DNA of 64,000 nucleotides from Arachnopeziza araneosa (GCA_003988855.1 QYAI01000042.1:1-64000); one strand, 5' to 3'. Shown: positions 32,919 to 45,430, counted from the stretch's first letter. The notes: generated by a model from the sequence alone, not told the origin. Numbers and translations: made by a program.

Positions 32919-33251
32919 ATGGAGACAGGCGAGCCGCCGAGGATCGTGAAACTTTATTTGGAGGCTGAGGCTGATCGGCCTATGGCATTGCAGAATGCTG
33001 AGAGTGTGGCTAAAAAAGGCATTCAAGCTGAATATGTCTTCCGTATGTGGCAACTCCTATCGGCATGATGCATGATACCGCAAGGCTTATTTTCTGCAAC
33101 GTTGTACACGGTGAGTCTGGTTGTGGGAGAGAGTCTTAGCTTAGAGCCGCGACCGGAATACGTCTTGGGGACTGCGGGACCCAAAATCCCTCATCACGAG
33201 ATTTTGAATAGAATACACCACTTTCCCGGGTTTACTAGCCCATATACGTAG
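32919..33251 (+). CDS. possible small two-exon protein, unrecognised
   Basis: An ATG at 32919 opens a hydrophilic helix-like stretch (METGEPPRIVKLYLEAEADR, then MALQNAESVAKKGIQAEYVF). Splicing at GTATGT (33043) to an acceptor at 33144 continues in frame with PRPEYVLGTAGPKIPHHE to a stop at 33249-33251, 76 residues in all. I do not recognise a family. The case rests on protein-like composition and an in-frame GT-AG intron of 102 nt; it could be coincidence or a gene relic. Confidence 0.3.
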
Positions 33252-33762
33252 ATAACGTAGCGGCTGTTGATGTATTGATGAAATTTTCGCTTTCTCTGGC
33301 TGAAGGTAGCATCATCACGTGAGTAATGAGGCGAAGGCATTTGTGTTGGAATGGACACCTGCTACCCAGGACACTACTATTACAGAGATAACCTGTCTAC
33401 TTTGCAACAAGAAATCAAGGTACTTAACGGTTGCTTAAAAGAAATTACTTCTCAGCAAATTCCGAAGTATGAGAGAGTCTAGAAGAATACCATCAAAGGG
33501 GCTATGTTTCTTTGATGCTAAAAATTCAACTAAGTCAATTTAGGAAAGAACGATACTCAAAACTATACGCTTCGTCATATTTCTCAGGCAAAAGGCTTTG
33601 AGTTAATATAGATACTTTTGCCCAAGAAATGTTAGCTGCTAACAATTTATTTTCGGGATTGACAAACGGAAAGCGTTCGACTTACGCTCATCGCACAACA
33701 ATACCGAAATGCCAGACATCAGATTCAAATCAATGTATTTGTTGTATCAAGGGTTACTCTTA
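33252..33762. other. intergenic, AT-rich
   Basis: No frame of interest; 3' flank of the GNAT gene. Confidence 0.45.
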
Positions 33763-34524
33763 TCACGTTTCTGCATCGCCTACTTTATGTGACTCTCTCA
33801 CTAGGACCCACGATCTCCCCTCATCTTCACTGCCTCCATATTTCGTCATGTCGAGATCCTCAGACCCCAGGATACGGAATTCATGACTCTCAAACATACG
33901 CTTCGAACTTGGTCTTGCCATAACAAAGATTCTACCTCCTGTCTTATCAGCTACTTCGTTGCAGTGTCGCGTAAGCCAACTTCCCAGACCCTTCTTCTGA
34001 TAGTTTGGGTGGACCATAGTCCCTTTCCGATCTAAGATACGATTAGAATGTTCTCCAATAGAGCCACAACGCTGGTATCCTACGATAGTCTTGCTTTGGG
34101 TCGTAGCCGTATTTTTTCGCAGCTTCCAATTTTCCGAAAAACTCAGCAGCCAGACTGGAATTATGCCCCCGAGGTAGTGCTGTCTCATCCTTCAAGAGAG
34201 CCATTTGCTCCGCGGTCAAATTGTACGGAACAGTGAGGCAAGTGAATGCCACAATCTTTCTGGAAGAATGTTAGCGGCATCAATCTTGTTGTAATCCTTA
34301 TAGGTAATCACTTACTCTGTCCTATAGTCCGTTATCTTGTAGACCTTGATATCTGGGAGACTATTCCTCTTTTTGAATCCGCTCTCAAGCCAGTTATGTT
34401 CATCTGACGAAGATACATCACGCATCAACGGTCGCCAGATATCGTCATTCTTCCATGCTGCGCAATATATACTCACTAGTTCTGGGATGTCAAGTAGAGA
34501 TGCTTCAGTGATTTCAAATTCCAT
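33763..34524 (-). CDS. GNAT-family N-acetyltransferase
   Basis: Acetyl-CoA-dependent N-acetyltransferase, 217 residues, three exons: 34524-34316, 34259-34084, 34031-33763. The N-terminus (MEFEITEASLLDIPELVSIY) is the usual first strand and helix. The pyrophosphate-binding motif A is VHPNYQKKGLGSWL, with Q140-x-x-G143-x-G145. Splicing at GTAGGA (34083) to 34032 joins DPKQDY to HRKGTMVHPNY and removes a stop-containing 51-nt intron. Similar fungal proteins are annotated as general acyltransferases with unknown acceptor; small-molecule rather than histone targets seem likelier given size and lack of other domains. Confidence 0.88.
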
Positions 34525-36273
34525 TTTGGTATCGACGAGAGTGAAACGTGAATACTGAGGATGATTAGATACAGAACTTGTCTTGTTCGAATGTTCATTG
34601 TCAAGCAGTCGAGCAGGATAAGGTACAGATTTTATATTGAATCTTCGATATCAACAGACAAGCGAACTCCGAAGGCCGCTGACACCCACTGCCATAAAAG
34701 GAGCTGACACCATTACGAGTAAGCGAGGCCCGAGTCCGAGGGCCGGCACTCAACGCCGTTATCTACCGTCGTCATTTTTACCTGTTTCCAAACTCTCACC
34801 AACTCCTCTAACCATGCGTCTTCGATTTTGGCTTGATGAGCCACTTTGGGTGATAAACCCTCATTCCGACGTAGAAATGGGCAACCAGCTGCATACGAGC
34901 CATGTAGAAAAGCAAAACCGAAATGCGACCACGCCTCTCTCACCTGCTCGAGATGCAGAAAGCGACGAATCCTAACACAATGCATCATTGAGACCTCCTC
35001 GATGACAGAGCCTAATTAAATAACAAAGGTTGTATCTGAGCTACTCTCGCAGAGGTTGTCACATGTCTCTATCCCGGCCTGTTCGTAGAGACCCACCGCC
35101 TAGGTTCAGACCACAAGCCTACACCATTTCCCCAATCATCGGGGTTCCTTGACCTGACTAGATTTTTCGCAACAGTTCAGCAAGATAGCTTGGCTGAGGA
35201 TCCAAATGTGGTGTTAAACTCGAATTCTGGTATCGCCGTAGAGAAACCAGCACAACTCCGGCTTGAAGTGCAAGTTTTGATGCAACTGCTGGGGAGGAGG
35301 TAGGTCAGAGTCTCTTGGGGAGATACCTCAAAGAATTGATAATAGTGGGAGCTCCTAAGCTAAGTAAAAGACTGTTTTTAAAGTACTTTGGTATTGTATG
35401 GCCATTTGTTACGGGGCCAGAGGAATAACATAGATTTTGTTATAGCGAAGGGAATCATGAAAATCAGTATCCCCCCAAACCAAGCGGCAATCCTGTGCGT
35501 CATTTCCGGAGCCTAATGCAAACTTGGAGGTAGCGGTGACGGCAAGTCCTTGAGTGACTAATCTCTTCATCTTCGTTGATTCAACTGGATGTCGATTTCC
35601 TGAATCCTGAAATAACCGAGTATGGGTGAAAAAAGCTGTACTGAGGATTTATCCATAGAGGCTTGTTTGAGTTTTTGGGTTCTTTACTATCCTAAATGTA
35701 AAGGTTCAACGTGATTGCGCGTACATACTCTGAGTTGACCTGCCACTACAAGCAGGTCGATCATGGAATCAGTAATAAGTAGCTAGCGGCCATGTTTAGG
35801 AGAAAAAGCAATTATACACATGAAAAGATTATTTCTTAGTGGAGCTAGTGACGGTGGCTGTTTGGCAGAGACGTTGTGGGGATTGTCGAGATATAACGAT
35901 GTGACTTGGCTAGCTTCTACTACTTCAGGAAAGTGACAGCCACCGCAAGTGAAGCTTAAATCAAGGTCAACAGTTACGAAAGGCAATAAGGTCTGGGGAA
36001 AGGCGTATTTCGGTCCAGAAGCAATATAGCTGACACATACGAATTATAGGAGCGAATGGTTTGCTGAACGATTCTCACTTCCACCCATGTGATTGACTTC
36101 AGAAATGAAAAATGGAAGATTTAGACCAGAATATAATGCAAATGAGTTTGAAAGTCTAACAAACAAAGTTGAATGAATAGGATTAAGATAAAAGGATAAC
36201 AATGAGGAAAACGAAACGGAGAAAAGTTGGAGAAAGATTCAGCTCATAATTGCGCTTGCGTCATTCACACATA
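34525..36273. other. long intergenic stretch, no gene recognised
   Basis: AT-rich. A minus frame at 34713-34988 (FLHLEQVREAWSHFGFAF and onward) and another at 35783-35986 look faintly protein-like; the second begins at a non-ATG codon, and neither shows a known domain or a splice partner. No repeats stand out. Confidence 0.35.
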
Positions 36274-39014
36274 TTAAACACCCTTCTCCCTAGGCCCAAA
36301 ATTTTTATACTGTGTCCCTCTTCTTCCAGCAGCTGTGGGAGCGCCCTTCAACGCCAACAAGGCAAAATGACCGCCAACGACTGGCCTCGCAATGAATGGG
36401 CCACCGGTAAAACTTTTTAATCATCAGCCAAGACCCAAATTGATGAAAGTCTTTATCTAGTAAATCAAAATTCATGAATGCAACTTACTCTCCAGTTTGA
36501 GTGTCATATAAATCTGTGAACGCACGATTAGTAGGTGTGGTGCTGATCCACTTAGCGAGTTTGGAGATGAACATCGTCTGTGTATCCGAAGAAGAGATGG
36601 AGGCAGCCCACATCTGCCAATCGCTCTTGGTACAGAAATTTCGAGTATCAAGCGGGACACCAAATTCTTGAGATACGGTTGGGTAGAAGGTGCTTTGCAT
36701 GCTGTAAATTTCCTTGGGTACTAAATTCAATCCAAGTAGCTTATCACCATAGAGATTATACAGTAGACCGTGCGAATCAGGGTCTTGATAGGCAAGATTT
36801 GTATGTGGAGGGTCAGCGCCCGTCACTATTGCCATCTGCTGCCATTTGATGATGTAATCATGTGCAATTGACGAGTAGTTCTTCTGGTCGGCTATATTTC
36901 CGGTCAGTTGTGAGATGACAGACATGGCTTCTATAGCTATGATTCCTTTGAGAGCAAGGTTGGTTTGATTCGCAAGTGTGCCCTGAAAATCGTCGGTCGA
37001 AAGTTGATCCGCAGGTATGAGGGCTTCGGCCACAAGATATCCAGTCCACTGTTTAAGAATAGAATAATGTGCGATAAGATAAGCATGGTCAAGGGTGCGT
37101 TGGGCATAGGCGAGTGTCATGATAATCATGTTGCCGCATTCCTCAAGGGGCATACTTTCTGGGTACTTTGGTTAGAGTTGGAATTCTCTTGCTCCGAAAC
37201 AATACTTACCTCCGTCCCCCGTTATGTGGCCGATAGCTCTTGGATAGTTCGGTCCCAAGTCATCTGGGAACCCCGGGGAGTTAGTATTTTCCTCTTAGAG
37301 CATGTATCAAGAGTAAGGAGGATTAAATGTTGCTAGATACGGTTGTCCTGAGAGTGCATCACTTGAATTACTCTGTCTCAGGAGCAAAAATAACAAAGGA
37401 TTGATAGAGCCCAGGGGTGGATCTAAGAGATACTTCACCAGCATTGGATTGGAGTACAGGAATATTGGCATCGCTGGAAAAACGACGTCAACCGTCTGAA
37501 TATTGCCATCCGAGCTGATTTCTTTGAGAAATAAGTATGGCTTTGCAGCAGTACCACAAAGTTGAACGGCCCCGAATGCTTGCCGTGCCGAAAGAGACGT
37601 GATGGTCAAGTAGTCTTGTCCACTTGCTACCAGGGAATCGGTAGCAATCTGGTGATCAAGAGCGCCTGTATTACTACTCCAATCATTGTAGAAGAATTGG
37701 ATCTAAAGAGTAAGTTTATGTCGGAAGCGAATTTTGGATCTTACCATATCCAGATCGGTATTCCAGAAATTTGTCCACAGAGATGAGACTCCAATATCCC
37801 CCGATGCACCATCAAACAAAATTGCGTTTTTCTGAGCATGCAAAACTGTGTACAACGTTGATAATGGAGCGCTTCCAACAATACCAAGATCATTTGCTAC
37901 AAATTCGTTAGCATACACGACTCAGTTCTTCTATTTGTTGCCTACCAAATGCAAAAACTGGCCAGCTTGAACTTATGGCTCTATAATTATTATCCTGGGT
38001 ATTCGGGAGTACTCCACTATTTAAGAAATTCTGCCTGACAGTGTTATCTGTACCCGATTGATAAGTCATGCCTGAGCTGATTTCGGTTGACCAATACCAA
38101 TCTCCCCAATGGGCACTGTCGTCAGGATAATCTGCATTAAACTCGCTCTGAGTTTGCTGGAAAACTTTGTGACTTGCCACTCCACCCTGGGATGTGTAGC
38201 TGCAGGAAGTGAGCAAATGGGAAAGAAGAGGTCCTGAGTTCCTCGCACCTCCATTGGACAATGTCTTGGTTATGCGTAGGATTGACCCATTCTTAAACAG
38301 GACGTAAGCAGCACTCTTCTTGAGCTACATGGGTTGCTTACCAGCAGAAATATCAGCATATAGCTGCACAGCATGTGACACTCCATCGATTGATGCCACA
38401 GATACTTGGAGATAAGTCCCAATAATGGACTGCCGTTTAAGATCCGTTGGCCAGATAGGTGACAGGAAAGTAACATTCATTTTGACTTTTCCGGCCACAT
38501 TCATGATGAACGTTGATCTAGTAGAGGTATACTCAAAACTTTCTTGAGTGACACTGCTGGGAACAACACCATTGATATTCGGTGCTCCCATCCACAGGTA
38601 GGAGGACTCATCAACTCTGACAAGGCCTGCCCATCCAGTCACAGCACCGCTAGATCCGGCTACTGGTCCTGGTTGAGATCCCCTGTAAATGTTTAGTTTC
38701 TAACATTATGTTTGGCGATGAGATTCTCACGCCCAAAAACGGCTATCCTCATGTCAGCAAAGCAATTACTGAGAACTGCATTCTCTTACGGCCAAGATCC
38801 CGGCAAAATCCCGCCCCCATTAGATCCGGCTTCTAGCCATGTACTCATATACGGCGACCTGACTAAATACGTTGGTTTACATGGTTCCTGCTAATCGGCG
38901 CCAAGGAGACATACCTGCAAGTGGTATTGCTGGAGGACGTGCAGGACTGAAAGTCGAGCCTAAGATTATGTTGGCAAAGGCACCGAACACGACAATGAGA
39001 GTCTGAAACATCAT
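36274..39014 (-). CDS. secreted glutaminase A-like protein (DUF5127/DUF4965/DUF1793)
   Basis: Eleven exons: 39014-38915, 38862-38790, 38742-38731, 38682-38342, 38291-38249, 38199-37946, 37896-37745, 37702-37372, 37263-37210, 37158-36489, 36412-36274; 722 residues in one frame. Signal peptide MMFQTLIVVFGAFANIILG. Family landmarks: YMSTWLEAGSNGGGILPGSW, RFWAG, TGWAGLVRVD, SAHWGDWYWST, WPVFAFANDLG, IQFFYNDWSS, YPRAIGH, MPLEECGNMIIMTLAY and the closing FIARPVVGGHFALLAL. The family is named for Aspergillus glutaminase A, extracellular release of glutamate from glutamine, but many fungal paralogs are untested. The 12-nt third exon and the junction after LLLRQ are unusual; the HDLG motif of relatives reads NDLG here. 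The start Met could also be the second of the pair. Confidence 0.88.
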
Positions 39015-39651
39015 TGCATTTATAATGTTGTTGTGAAGAGTAAAATAAAACTGAAATTCTCTTCGGGAGAATGATATGAATGAGAAACAATACAATGGTA
39101 TCGCAGGGAGGAGAAGGATGACTATACCTAATGGAACGAGACTGACACGCTACCGCCAAGAAAGGTGTGTTATGGCTGAATGNTCATGCAGGCCCCAGGA
39201 AGAAATCGGTCAAAATATAAGATAGACCGAGACTGTCACCGAATCGGAAATGAATGTGCCTGAAGATCGAACAACACCCTCCATCATGGTCACTTGCCAC
39301 GGTCTGCGGCTTATAGAGACATGTCAGAAAAAGCGGAAGTGTCTACCGAGATATCCTTCTCGGAAACTCGGTATGCTACAGCTTGCAGTTAGACGAGATC
39401 GACTCGCATGGATCTTGAAGGGCTAGTCTTTGTGTGCTCCGGAGTCACCCTCGGGATAAGAAAGAACATAGCAGCAAAAAGAATGAGAGTCTTCGAAATT
39501 TAGAAANAGCTCGAGTTGAAATGTTTGCCTATGCGCTTATGCACAAGACTAATCGCCGACAAAATGTGATCGGAATTGACAGATAGAACCAGTTGTCAAA
39601 TGGCACAGATGATCTCATCAACTGATGCTCCGAGCCATCGCGTAGCATTTG
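39015..39651. other. intergenic
   Basis: Promoter of the glutaminase A-like gene; ambiguous bases at about 39182 and 39507. No gene. Confidence 0.45.
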
Positions 39652-40236
39652 CTAGGTATAGTAGCATTTTGGAGTGCTTTGACATAGGTCTGCCTCTCGT
39701 GAACTTTCGCTATTTAGCAGGTCGTTGATGAATTTGCGGAGGCTGTGCAAGCTCCAGACTTTCTGGTAAAAGCACATCNATACAACACATCGTAAGGTTA
39801 AACCCACGAGAGCTAAATTTGACAACGCTTCATACCGTTTGGGGAGGTCAGAGCGAGATGCACAAGTGTGGCTAGGATGGAGGAAGATTTCCCCGCCTTT
39901 GTACCCGGTAGTTGGAGAAGTACCGATAACTATGCACGTTAATACGAAGAAAGCGGTCGTATGAAACTGTTCATTGAGTATCGGAATAAGCAGGTAAAGA
40001 ACCTCGTGTAAGCTGATATGTCGTATCGTGAATTGCCACTTGACCACTGGCTGGGTCGGTAAACCCTCATCTAAAATACTTCCATTACCGGGGTCGGGAA
40101 AGCTCTGAGAGTGATTAAATCCAAAGTGACTTCCTCGGCTAGTTTTGGCCCGAAAGGGAGAACAGACTGACACAGACAATGTACTGTAGTCCTCTCTAGC
40201 CGAGCGTTGACGACCAAAGGTTGTTTGAAATATCAA
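39652..40236 (-). other. 194-codon open frame without ATG, unrecognised
   Basis: A stop-free frame of 194 codons on the minus strand starts at a TTG, not an ATG, and has no early in-frame Met. It includes a hydrophobic stretch (FFVLTCIVIGTS) but no known domain. It may be an exon of an unresolved gene, a decayed gene, or chance. Confidence 0.2.
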
Positions 40237-40648
40237 GACTTATCTTATCTCAGTATTTGATGCATTGTTGTGCTGAAGGGTGAGAAGGGATTGTTGGCAT
40301 GGGTATGACTGATGACTGTCCAGATGATGGTGTCACTTCCAGCTCGAGGTCATTTCAGAGATCATCACGTGCTGCTCATAACAACAATCTTGAACTTCCA
40401 ATCTGGGAGTTGACTGGTGTGATGATTAGAAAACAAAGAAATTTCGAAGATAATCCACGCTTTACTAAGCATCTTATGTGGAAGTTCCGCATGAGAATGG
40501 ACTTCAGCTCTTATCCCGTGATATATCGCCAAAGATACTTTCCAGGTTAGTCAGCCGTAAATCGGATAACTTAACCTAACTTAAGTTCGACGAGGCTGTC
40601 ATCAACGCCGCACTATCTCGACAACCTACACAACAATATTCACAAACC
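40237..40648. other. promoter side of the F-box gene
   Basis: An 83-codon plus-strand frame (40299-40550) with a genuine ATG reads hydrophilic sequence but is likely an upstream ORF or chance. No domain. Confidence 0.35.
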
Positions 40649-42618
40649 ATGAGGGCCTCAAGACCTGTCAAATTCTCGCGCCATAAGACAAACTCGAAGT
40701 CTATGAACCATGAACGTGGCCTACGATCCAAATCTGCCAAAAAGGAAGAGCTTTGGGCCCCCAAAGCAAACGAAGCGTCGCCATTCTTGAATCTTCCCAT
40801 GGAATTGAAAATCCAAATTGCCAAACATCTTGCAGTCAAAGACCTTGTCAACTTGAGACTCATATCCAAACAATGGGCAGCATCAGGAGCTACCGGGCTA
40901 TTTCCCAAAGGATTATCATTAAGACCTCATCGAGATGATATGACGCGACTTGAGGCTGTGTCCAAATATCCAGAAATTGCCAAAGGTATTAAACATCTAG
41001 AAATTTATGCTGGTGACATGGAATTTGAGCAGTTCAGTTGCGCGATGAACAGAGATGGCTTTCTTACACGGAAGAAGGCTCGCGACCTTATTTTCTCTAT
41101 CTATAGACCAGAGCAGTTGACAAGACACGGTGATGAAGAAATACTTGCCCGCATGCTTCCTAAATTATCAGCGCTCAGATCGATCTCAATCTCTTCGGTG
41201 AGATTTCCGTTTTGGGATATCGATAGCCAACTGGATGATGTGTGGGCTGGCATGCAAGATGAATGCGACGAGTTTGACATGAGTCATTGTTACACATCAG
41301 CTATCTCTCGGCGGAGATTTGCTGGAACGTTGTCCGCAATTGTCAAATCGAAAACTATTATCAACACTCTAGAACTGGATTTGATGCCAGTTGACTGCTT
41401 TCTCAGCTCAGAAATGGCTCAAGAACATCAACCTGATGATGCCCCAGAATCTTTTGATGATTTGCACAGAAGATTGTACCGAGAAGTTGGAAACACATTA
41501 CCTGGTACGGCAACTATTACGCTTAACCCGGATTTGAAGCAAGCCTTGTCCCATGTTACAACTCTTTGCATAGTAAGTTTATTCTCCTATCATTCTGCTG
41601 CTTTTACTATAAGATACTGGGATTGGGAAGCTATCTTCAAAGCTTCCTTCGTTAGCTCTACCCTTCTCATTAATGTTAAGAATAACACGTACTAATCTAC
41701 TTACAGGGTTGGATTGGATCGGGACTTGCTAGTATTCATTTATACACCGACCTTGACCTTGCTAGACGACTGGCAAGCTTCATCGGTGCTTTTGTGAATC
41801 TTAGAAGTCTGGACATAAGTTATGGTGTTGAAGAAGACCAAACAGAAGAGTTTCTCGAAGCGTGGCAAAAAGGTTTCTTCGATCTCAAATTCTCTCACCT
41901 CGAACGAATTCGAATTAAAGAAATGGAAAGCCAGGAAACACAACTCCTTAATTTCCTCGTCCGACACTCCACTGTCCTGAAATGTCTGCAAATCGAGGAA
42001 GATGATACTGAAATCGCTGTAGATCGAGCCACCAAAGATTTGTTCACTGATCTTAGAGAGAAACTAGACCTCGAGAAATTCGAATATCTAGACTATAAAT
42101 TTGAGAGAATTTACGATGATGACTGGCAACCCATCAAGCATCCATCGGATAGCAGGCGACTAGTCACAAACGCTAAGCTATTAGAGTTCTATGTTACTAA
42201 GAAATGCCCCTGGCCTATGGCAGACGATGAACCTCGGCCGCGCGGATGGAAGAGGAAATTCGTTGGCAGCGATCTGGCATTCTTGGAGCTTTCCGAAGCA
42301 GAAAGGGATGATTTGTTGGGCGATGATTGGGAAACCGAGGGCGAATCAGACGAAGAAGAGGATGACGAGGATGAAACCGATGAGGACGATAGCATGGATG
42401 AATTTGACGACGATGACGAAGATGATGATATGGACGACGACGAAGACGGTGGGCATGGACATGGACATGGAAATTATTATATGCCAATGTCACTGCTCAT
42501 GAATCTGGGAATCTTTGGAGACCATCTTCCTCCCGGACACACTTGGCAGCACCAGAGCGAGGTGAACCGTGGCGAAGACGAAGATGACGATGAGGAAATG
42601 CCGGAGTTGATAGAATGA
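40649..42618 (+). CDS. F-box protein with acidic C-terminal domain
   Basis: Two exons, 40649-41572 and 41707-42618, 611 residues. The F-box lies at about residues 46-82 (FLNLPMELKIQIAKHLAVKD, then LVNLRLISKQWA), the segment that docks Skp1 in SCF ubiquitin ligases. The middle resembles a leucine-rich solenoid as in many fungal F-box proteins (LRSISISSVRF, LRSLDISYG, LERIRIKEMES). A long Asp/Glu run (about residues 495-545) with an HGHGHGN insert precedes the C-terminus (PELIE). Target protein unknown. The junction TTLCI-GWIGSGL is phase 0; reading on past the donor gives an out-of-character tail and a stop. Confidence 0.88.
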
Positions 42619-43284
42619 TAGATGAATTGGCACGCTACTGGTAAAACGCAGGTTACATGTGNGACATATTGATATTCTACTGTCGAAATTCTGCTGCTAG
42701 ATAGCAGGATCATGTTTACTAGAAACTCTTTCTAGCTGCCGAACCTCATAGATTATTTCACAATTGATACCCAGCCTGGGAAGAATTCATGTTGACAACA
42801 ACAGAGCATTGCTAGCTATTACCGAGTTTATGGGAAGGGAACTTTGTTAAAGACAGAGGGCTACATCTGTTTAAAATCATTATAATCAAATTGATTCTTC
42901 ACTGTTAGAATAAGGCTCATAAGTTTCTCAAGTTTGTGGCTATTCTGGTTCCAACTTCTAGCACAGATTATATAACAGATTAAATGATAGTCTAGCAATC
43001 AGACTCTGTTGCTCGATACTTTTATATCGGACGAAAGTGAAGGTTCATATAACTTCATATTTTGTCTTTTTTGGGTCTAGCTCATTAAGCCCATTTGCTA
43101 AAAGTCCAACCAGTCTTATTAGTTCTTGCTGTGATCAATTCGGCACCACATAGAACCAACACCATTGCTATGCATTGAATGCGCAAACAGCCACCTCCCT
43201 TCAGCACCGCATTTCCACTATCCCTAGCCACGCACATCGCTCATTCTTTTCTCTCTGTCGTAATTCTTCAATAGATCCTACGGG
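42619..43284. other. AT-rich intergenic, no gene
   Basis: Shared 3' flank of the F-box gene and of the convergent RDS3 gene. One ambiguous base at about 42662. No repeat or RNA gene recognised. Confidence 0.5.
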
Positions 43285-43662
43285 CTAATGATTCCTAAAA
43301 TTCTTCTTTTGATAAAACAAGTCGGTTCGACTACTTCCCAGATTTATAATCTTCGGGCAGCCATCTCTATCTTTCTCAAGTCGCGTACACTCGAAACAAT
43401 AGAAAGCATCCGAGATACCTTCGCCACCGCAGACTACACATTTGTTCTGGTAGTTGCCGAAGGAGCATTCGTCACAGATGCGGACGAGGGTTGTGGGACG
43501 GACGTAGGAGTCGCATACCGGGCATTTGCCGTCGCATTTGTCGCAGAGACGACCGATAGCTATGCCAGGTTGCTTACGGCACATTACAAGATCACTAAAG
43601 TTTATTAGTTACTTAACGTGGGCAGAGTGGAAGTGAGAAACTTACGGATGATGGCGAGACAT
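43285..43662 (-). CDS. RDS3: SF3b subunit RDS3/PHF5A (Ini1)
   Basis: Small zinc-knot protein of the U2 snRNP SF3b complex, which helps recognise the branch-point adenosine. Two exons, 43662-43646 (only 17 nt) and 43594-43285, 108 residues against about 107-110 in the family. Strong identity to the family throughout: [49 protein letters not shown] and [19 protein letters not shown], with the CxxC pairs that hold three zincs. The start MSRHHPDLVM matches the short conserved N-terminus. It is divergent from a pinin/memA-domain gene 301 bp away. Confidence 0.97.
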
Positions 43663-43963
43663 GATTGCGAAAAGTGAGGTATTTGATAGAGCTTCTTAGG
43701 GAGTCCCAATGCGTTGCTTGATCAACCGTAAGTTATCTTGTTCCTAAAAGCGTTGAGGAGTTTATGAAGAGCTTGTTGATGTTATGGAGAGCTCTGATGA
43801 ATGAGGCTGGAAGTTTTTGAGCCCACTTCGGCGCCACCTCTGATTTGTCAGCCAAGCCTCAGCCTCGTGCCACTAACTGAATTGGGAGCTGCATCTCGAG
43901 GCTTCGCTTTCTGCGACATACTAGCATCGCAGAGAATCGTGTCGACTGGGCAGGGGTGTCAGT

Positions 43964-44995
43964 ATGGCAGAGAGCACTATGTTTGTTTATCAATCTCGCT
44001 TGTCTTCAATTTCTAATAAGAAACAGTCCAATAGCATCAGCTGTCATCCTTCCTGAAGCACCAATTCCAAAGCCTTCCTCTCCTCCTGCAAAGAGGCGTC
44101 AATCTTCTCTGTCTGGTGAAGATAGTGCATCCAAACGACTCCGCCTATCACATGATGATGGTGCCCAATCTCCACCTCTCGAGTCCCCAAATGATGCACC
44201 ACAGTTGAAAGATTCAAATCGAGATCGACGGAGGACCAGTGTTGTAGAAGAGAAGAAGCGTGGACAGAGATTATTTGGTGGGCTACTGAGTACGTTATCT
44301 CAAAGTTCGCCGAATGGTCAACAGAAGAGAAGGCTGGATATTGAGAAGCGTCAGCTTGAACGAGCGAAAGCACAGAAAGCCCAAGATGAAGTGAATCGAA
44401 AGGAGAAACTAGCTGGTCTGAAGATTGTGAGGCGAGCCGAGCAGATCAAATGGGACGAGCAATCGGTTAGTTATGGTCTGACTGAGGAGGAAGCTCTGCT
44501 GATCAAATTGCAGATGAAAATACGGCACGACAACATGAGAGCTACAGCACAATTCTTGTGTACAAAGGCTGAACCGAAACTTGTATGCTAGAACTTGTCT
44601 CTTCCTAGCTTACACACTAACAAATTTAGTACTACAAACCATGGGAAATTTTGCCTGAAGAAGCAGACAGGATAAAGCAGCAAATTGTCGATATCGAAGC
44701 CCTCATCGAGAGAGAGATCGCAGAATTTAGAGAACGACATCCCCAAGCGCCGGTGCCAGACTTAGAAGAAGTCAAAACTAACAACACGTCTAAGGAGACG
44801 GTGGGTGAGCCGCACACCGAGTCTCCGTCTCTTGCCGCTAATGATGTTGATACTACTAATCCTGTACAAGAAGATTCGAACCTTGAGCTGAGGAAGGATG
44901 AGTCAGAAGAAGAAAAGGTACGAGAGGAACCAGCACAAGAAGAGCATAATGGCGAAGTCCTAATGGAAAATGAGGAGGATATGGTTATATACTGA
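43964..44995 (+). CDS. pinin/SDK/memA-domain protein
   Basis: Nuclear protein with the pinin/SDK/memA domain, in animals linked to the exon-junction complex and splicing. Three exons: 43964-43980 (17 nt), 44027-44582, 44630-44995; 312 residues. Domain marks: PPAKRRQSS...KRLRLS, EEKKRGQRLFGGLLSTLSQ, then the charged helix QQKRRLDIEKRQLERAKAQK, RRAEQIKWDEQ and CTKAEPKLYYKPWEILPEE. The C-terminal third is Glu-rich. The first exon is inferred: it gives MAESTI joined to PIASAVILPE through a 46-nt intron with GTTTGT; the start is the least certain part. Its promoter is shared with RDS3, another splicing factor. Confidence 0.88.
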
Positions 44996-45423
44996 TCTAT
45001 AGCTCTTTCTTATGAGCAGTGCATATAAGGAGCAAGGGACTAGGTGAGAATTGTCAATGGGCTTAGCTACTACACTACACATGTACATAGGATTATCACC
45101 CAAGCTGGTGTAGGTGTGCAGATACTGCTATAGCTCCACGGCTTTGGGAGTAGCTGAGCTTCACGTGATTTCGTGTTTGATTGAACTGCCGTCATGCAGC
45201 AGCATCGGCTTTGCCGAATGTTCAAAGCTCACCTACCATAATAGGAAATCTGGAAGAGCGGTCAATTCCGTGCGCCGCGAGAATGCATCGAGAAGTAGCG
45301 ATCAACGATTGCTGCAAAGTCAAAAACAATCTAAAAGTGAGGGAATCATAAAGGTAAGATCAATGCCGAGGTGCCGCAAAGACCATGTAAGATCATCTTA
45401 CCGCACTTAACAACATTAGCTTG

Positions 45424-45430
45424 TATATAA
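45424..45430 (+). promoter_or_regulatory. TATA box of the epoxide hydrolase
   Basis: TATATAA, 85 bp before the start codon of the next gene, followed by a CT-rich leader. Confidence 0.5.
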
